IMG/VR virus record: IMGVR_UViG_3300031772_000304
Coordinates: 1-22,788 of that record
DNA length: 22,788 nucleotides
Source of the DNA: a virus
Direction: 5' to 3' (one strand)
Shown: positions 20,688-22,788 of the stretch, one piece after another
Position numbering within the stretch: the first letter of the stretch is position 1
Layout: each line of letters starts with the position of its first letter
The notes under the pieces: model-generated
What the model was told of the DNA's origin: nothing
What the model saw: the letters and a program-made list of their open reading frames with translations, nothing else
The model's database searches: none
Position numbers and translations under genes: made by a program

Positions 20688-22788
20688 ATGCCTATTACCT
20701 CAATCTTAAGAGACACTAACAACAACGTCAGCATTGTAAGAATTATTTCAACAGACACTCTAGCAGATGTTGCAACTTCTAATTACATACAAGGTCAACA
20801 ACCTATTATTGATGCTATCAATCAAGGTGACTGGAGATGGTATTCAAGCGATGTTATTTTATGTGCGGCTATTGACGACAATGGATTTTTTCAATTTACC
20901 GATGATACTTTTTCTACATTAATATTAATTGCTAGCTCAACAGATGGAACGGTATCACCAGGATTAGCAAATGAAATTGCTTATTATCCTGCAAATGGCA
21001 CCACTATTGGTGGACTAGCTCCTTTAGCTAATGCAATCTTAGCCACTAATGGCTTACAAGTACCATCTTTAAGCCAATTATTGCCATCCGCTGTTCAACT
21101 TCAAACCGGTAGTTTCAATAGTGGAACTTTAGCATCTGCTACGACATTCTGGAGAGGTGACGGTACCTGGGCGGTTATATCAAGTGCAGACAGTTCTTCT
21201 ATTTATTCAGTATATGTCGCCACAGATGGTAATAATTTAACAGGTGATGGCAGTATTATTAATCCATATCAAACAATAGCATTTGCGTTATCGACTATAT
21301 TAACGCCAAGCGCTGCAACACCTTTTGAAATTGTTTGTTCTGTCGGAGATTACACGGAAACAGCCCTTGCACTTAAACCCTATGTCAATATTCGTGGTAA
21401 TAACTCATCCCTTAACGTTACAGGAAACATAAGTGCCGATGCATCTTGGGCAGCTGGTGGCAAAATATTTTTTAGTGATTTTTCTCTTTTAACTTTTGGT
21501 GGAACATTCAACATTGATGTGTCAACTGCTGGAAGCAATCTTTGTTTGATGGATTTTTCAAATGTATTTTTTGACGCCGCAACAATAAATTTTGTTGGAA
21601 GCTCAAGTCCTGGAGTATTATTAATAACTGTATTAAATAATTTAATTTCATTATCGGGTGCATTGGATTGCAATATTACGAACTCGCTAGGTGCAGTAAG
21701 AAATTCTTCTTTTCAAAACTTTTCTTATTTTGCTACCAATCCAACTGATGCTCTTAACTACCATGTTTTCACATCGTTTGTAATTGGAAATTTACTAGTT
21801 CAATCACTCGGTGCCACCGGTGGGATTCAATTGTTTTTAACGTCGTCAAATGCATTTGGGACAATTACTGGTACAGGGCCAACAGTTCAGCTACTAATTG
21901 ATGGCGGCAGTTTAACAGCATCATCTATCCCAGTTTTATCAGGCGGCGCAACTGTCGTTTATCCAAATGTATCGAATGGATTAACAGCTAATTATACACC
22001 AATCAATTATACGCCTGACGCAGCCGGTGGTACGGGCCCTGTAACCAGTGTTTCTGCACATTTACATGGAATCGATAACGCCTTAGCAACTGCTGGTTTT
22101 GTAAACTCCGCTAATACTGTATTTGTTGCAACAAATGGTACAGATAGTTTAATTACAGCTAACGGTAGTATAGCTAAACCATTTCAAACTCTTGCATTCG
22201 CATTGTCTACAATTACCACCGCAACAGACGTAAACCCGTTTAATGTTGTATTGTTAGGTGGTTTTTATAACGAGGTTGCACCATTCGCTTTGAAACCTCA
22301 CGTTAACTTGTCATCTTTTACAGCTGGCACAGTTGTTAACAACGCAATTCCAATTGTATTGGATCCTACTTGGGACACTGTTGCTAACCCTCAAGTCAGC
22401 ATAGAAAATTTACAATTTAACGGAAATATATTTTTAGATTTTGCAACAGTACCATTGGCAGTAAATGGTTTTGTTTGGATTCATAATATAAAAACACTCG
22501 GGCTATTTACAGTCAACGGTTCTACATCACCAATGTACGTGTTTATGTATGATTCATACATCACTGATTTTGTGATGAATAATATTTACGTACAAAGTTT
22601 TAATAACTTTTATACTTTCAGTTTTACAGCTGGAAACATTCCATTTACAACTAATAGTTTCCTTTTTAGTACGTCAGATTATTACAACACTTCGCCAACC
22701 CTCAATGGTGCAGCTGTTGGATTGATTACACAGCAATATGATATCAGATCATCTGTTACCGAATTGCCAATAGACATTGGCGGAAATG
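20688..22788 (+). CDS. Large tail fibre/spike with duplicated beta-helix module (3' end outside window)
   Basis: The frame from ATG 20688 (aaaagga at 20671-20677) is open for 700 codons to the window edge; the stop codon is not included. Residues 92-140 repeat the EIAxYP/GT...GL...VPS module of the preceding gene. Two copies of a start motif of parallel beta-helix domains are visible: SVYVATDGNNLTGDGSIINP at residues 174-193 with the following TIAFALSTI, and a second at 477-508 (TVFVATNGTDSLITANGSIA, KPFQTLAFALSTI). The copies are about 302 residues apart. Between them, YTPDAAGG...SVSAHLHGIDNAL (441-467) is a linker motif often found in tail fibres. Such domains in phage spikes bind or cleave surface polysaccharide; no catalytic residues can be named. 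Probably the receptor-recognition protein at the end of the cassette. Confidence 0.75.
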   Translation, partial: MPITSILRDTNNNVSIVRIISTDTLADVATSNYIQGQQPIIDAINQGDWRWYSSDVILCAAIDDNGFFQFTDDTFSTLILIASSTDGTVSPGLANEIAYYPANGTTIGGLAPLANAILATNGLQVPSLSQLLPSAVQLQTGSFNSGTLASATTFWRGDGTWAVISSADSSSIYSVYVATDGNNLTGDGSIINPYQTIAFALSTILTPSAATPFEIVCSVGDYTETALALKPYVNIRGNNSSLNVTGNISADASWAAGGKIFFSDFSLLTFGGTFNIDVSTAGSNLCLMDFSNVFFDAATINFVGSSSPGVLLITVLNNLISLSGALDCNITNSLGAVRNSSFQNFSYFATNPTDALNYHVFTSFVIGNLLVQSLGATGGIQLFLTSSNAFGTITGTGPTVQLLIDGGSLTASSIPVLSGGATVVYPNVSNGLTANYTPINYTPDAAGGTGPVTSVSAHLHGIDNALATAGFVNSANTVFVATNGTDSLITANGSIAKPFQTLAFALSTITTATDVNPFNVVLLGGFYNEVAPFALKPHVNLSSFTAGTVVNNAIPIVLDPTWDTVANPQVSIENLQFNGNIFLDFATVPLAVNGFVWIHNIKTLGLFTVNGSTSPMYVFMYDSYITDFVMNNIYVQSFNNFYTFSFTAGNIPFTTNSFLFSTSDYYNTSPTLNGAAVGLITQQYDIRSSVTELPIDIGGN

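Overview
The window is part of the structural gene cassette of a tailed bacteriophage, or of a prophage, of the P22-like podovirus type. The recognised order is portal, scaffold, coat, tail accessory factor (gp4-like), packaged-DNA stabilisation protein (gp10-like), three candidate ejection proteins (gp7/gp20/gp16-like positions) and finally tail fibre or receptor-binding proteins. This order, with P22-like lengths for portal (711 aa) and coat (417 aa), is the main evidence. The DNA is AT-rich. Nearly every gene has an AGGA-type ribosome binding site, and many genes are joined by TAATG or short overlaps. P22-like cassettes mostly infect Gram-negative bacteria, but nothing here fixes the host. 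No integrase, tRNA, rRNA, CRISPR array or insertion sequence was seen.

Layout. Positions 3-80 hold the last codons of an upstream gene, by position the terminase large subunit. They are followed by a short non-coding zone with six perfect 11-bp tandem repeats and a short match to the SP6 promoter core. A gene with a Tad2/DUF2829-like N-terminus fused to a coiled coil (219-797) precedes the portal (873-3008), a 57-residue ORF (3022-3195) and the scaffold (3242-4189). Six small genes follow (4278-5498) and end at a strong terminator.

An accessory island on the minus strand (5571-7677) then separates scaffold from coat, genes that are adjacent in P22. It carries three small proteins, a C5-cytosine DNA methyltransferase and a small conserved phage protein. 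A 313-bp divergent region (7678-7990) holds a hairpin element flanked by direct repeats, a promoter candidate and a leader with mutually exclusive hairpins. The coat gene (7991-9244) follows with its own terminator. From 9329 to the window end all genes are on the plus strand: head completion, DNA stabilisation, a small beta protein, three ejection-type proteins, and four appendage or beta-rich proteins. The last of these runs off the window at 700 residues and contains a duplicated beta-helix-type module.

The most notable observation is in the methyltransferase. About 230 nt of its 3' half carries recognisable C5-methyltransferase features in two different reading frames, as if two compensating one-base indels had shifted the target-recognition region. 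Also worth a second look are the Tad2-like/coiled-coil protein next to the portal, the interruption of the scaffold-coat pair by an opposite-strand island, and the repeat-flanked hairpin and leader in front of the coat gene.
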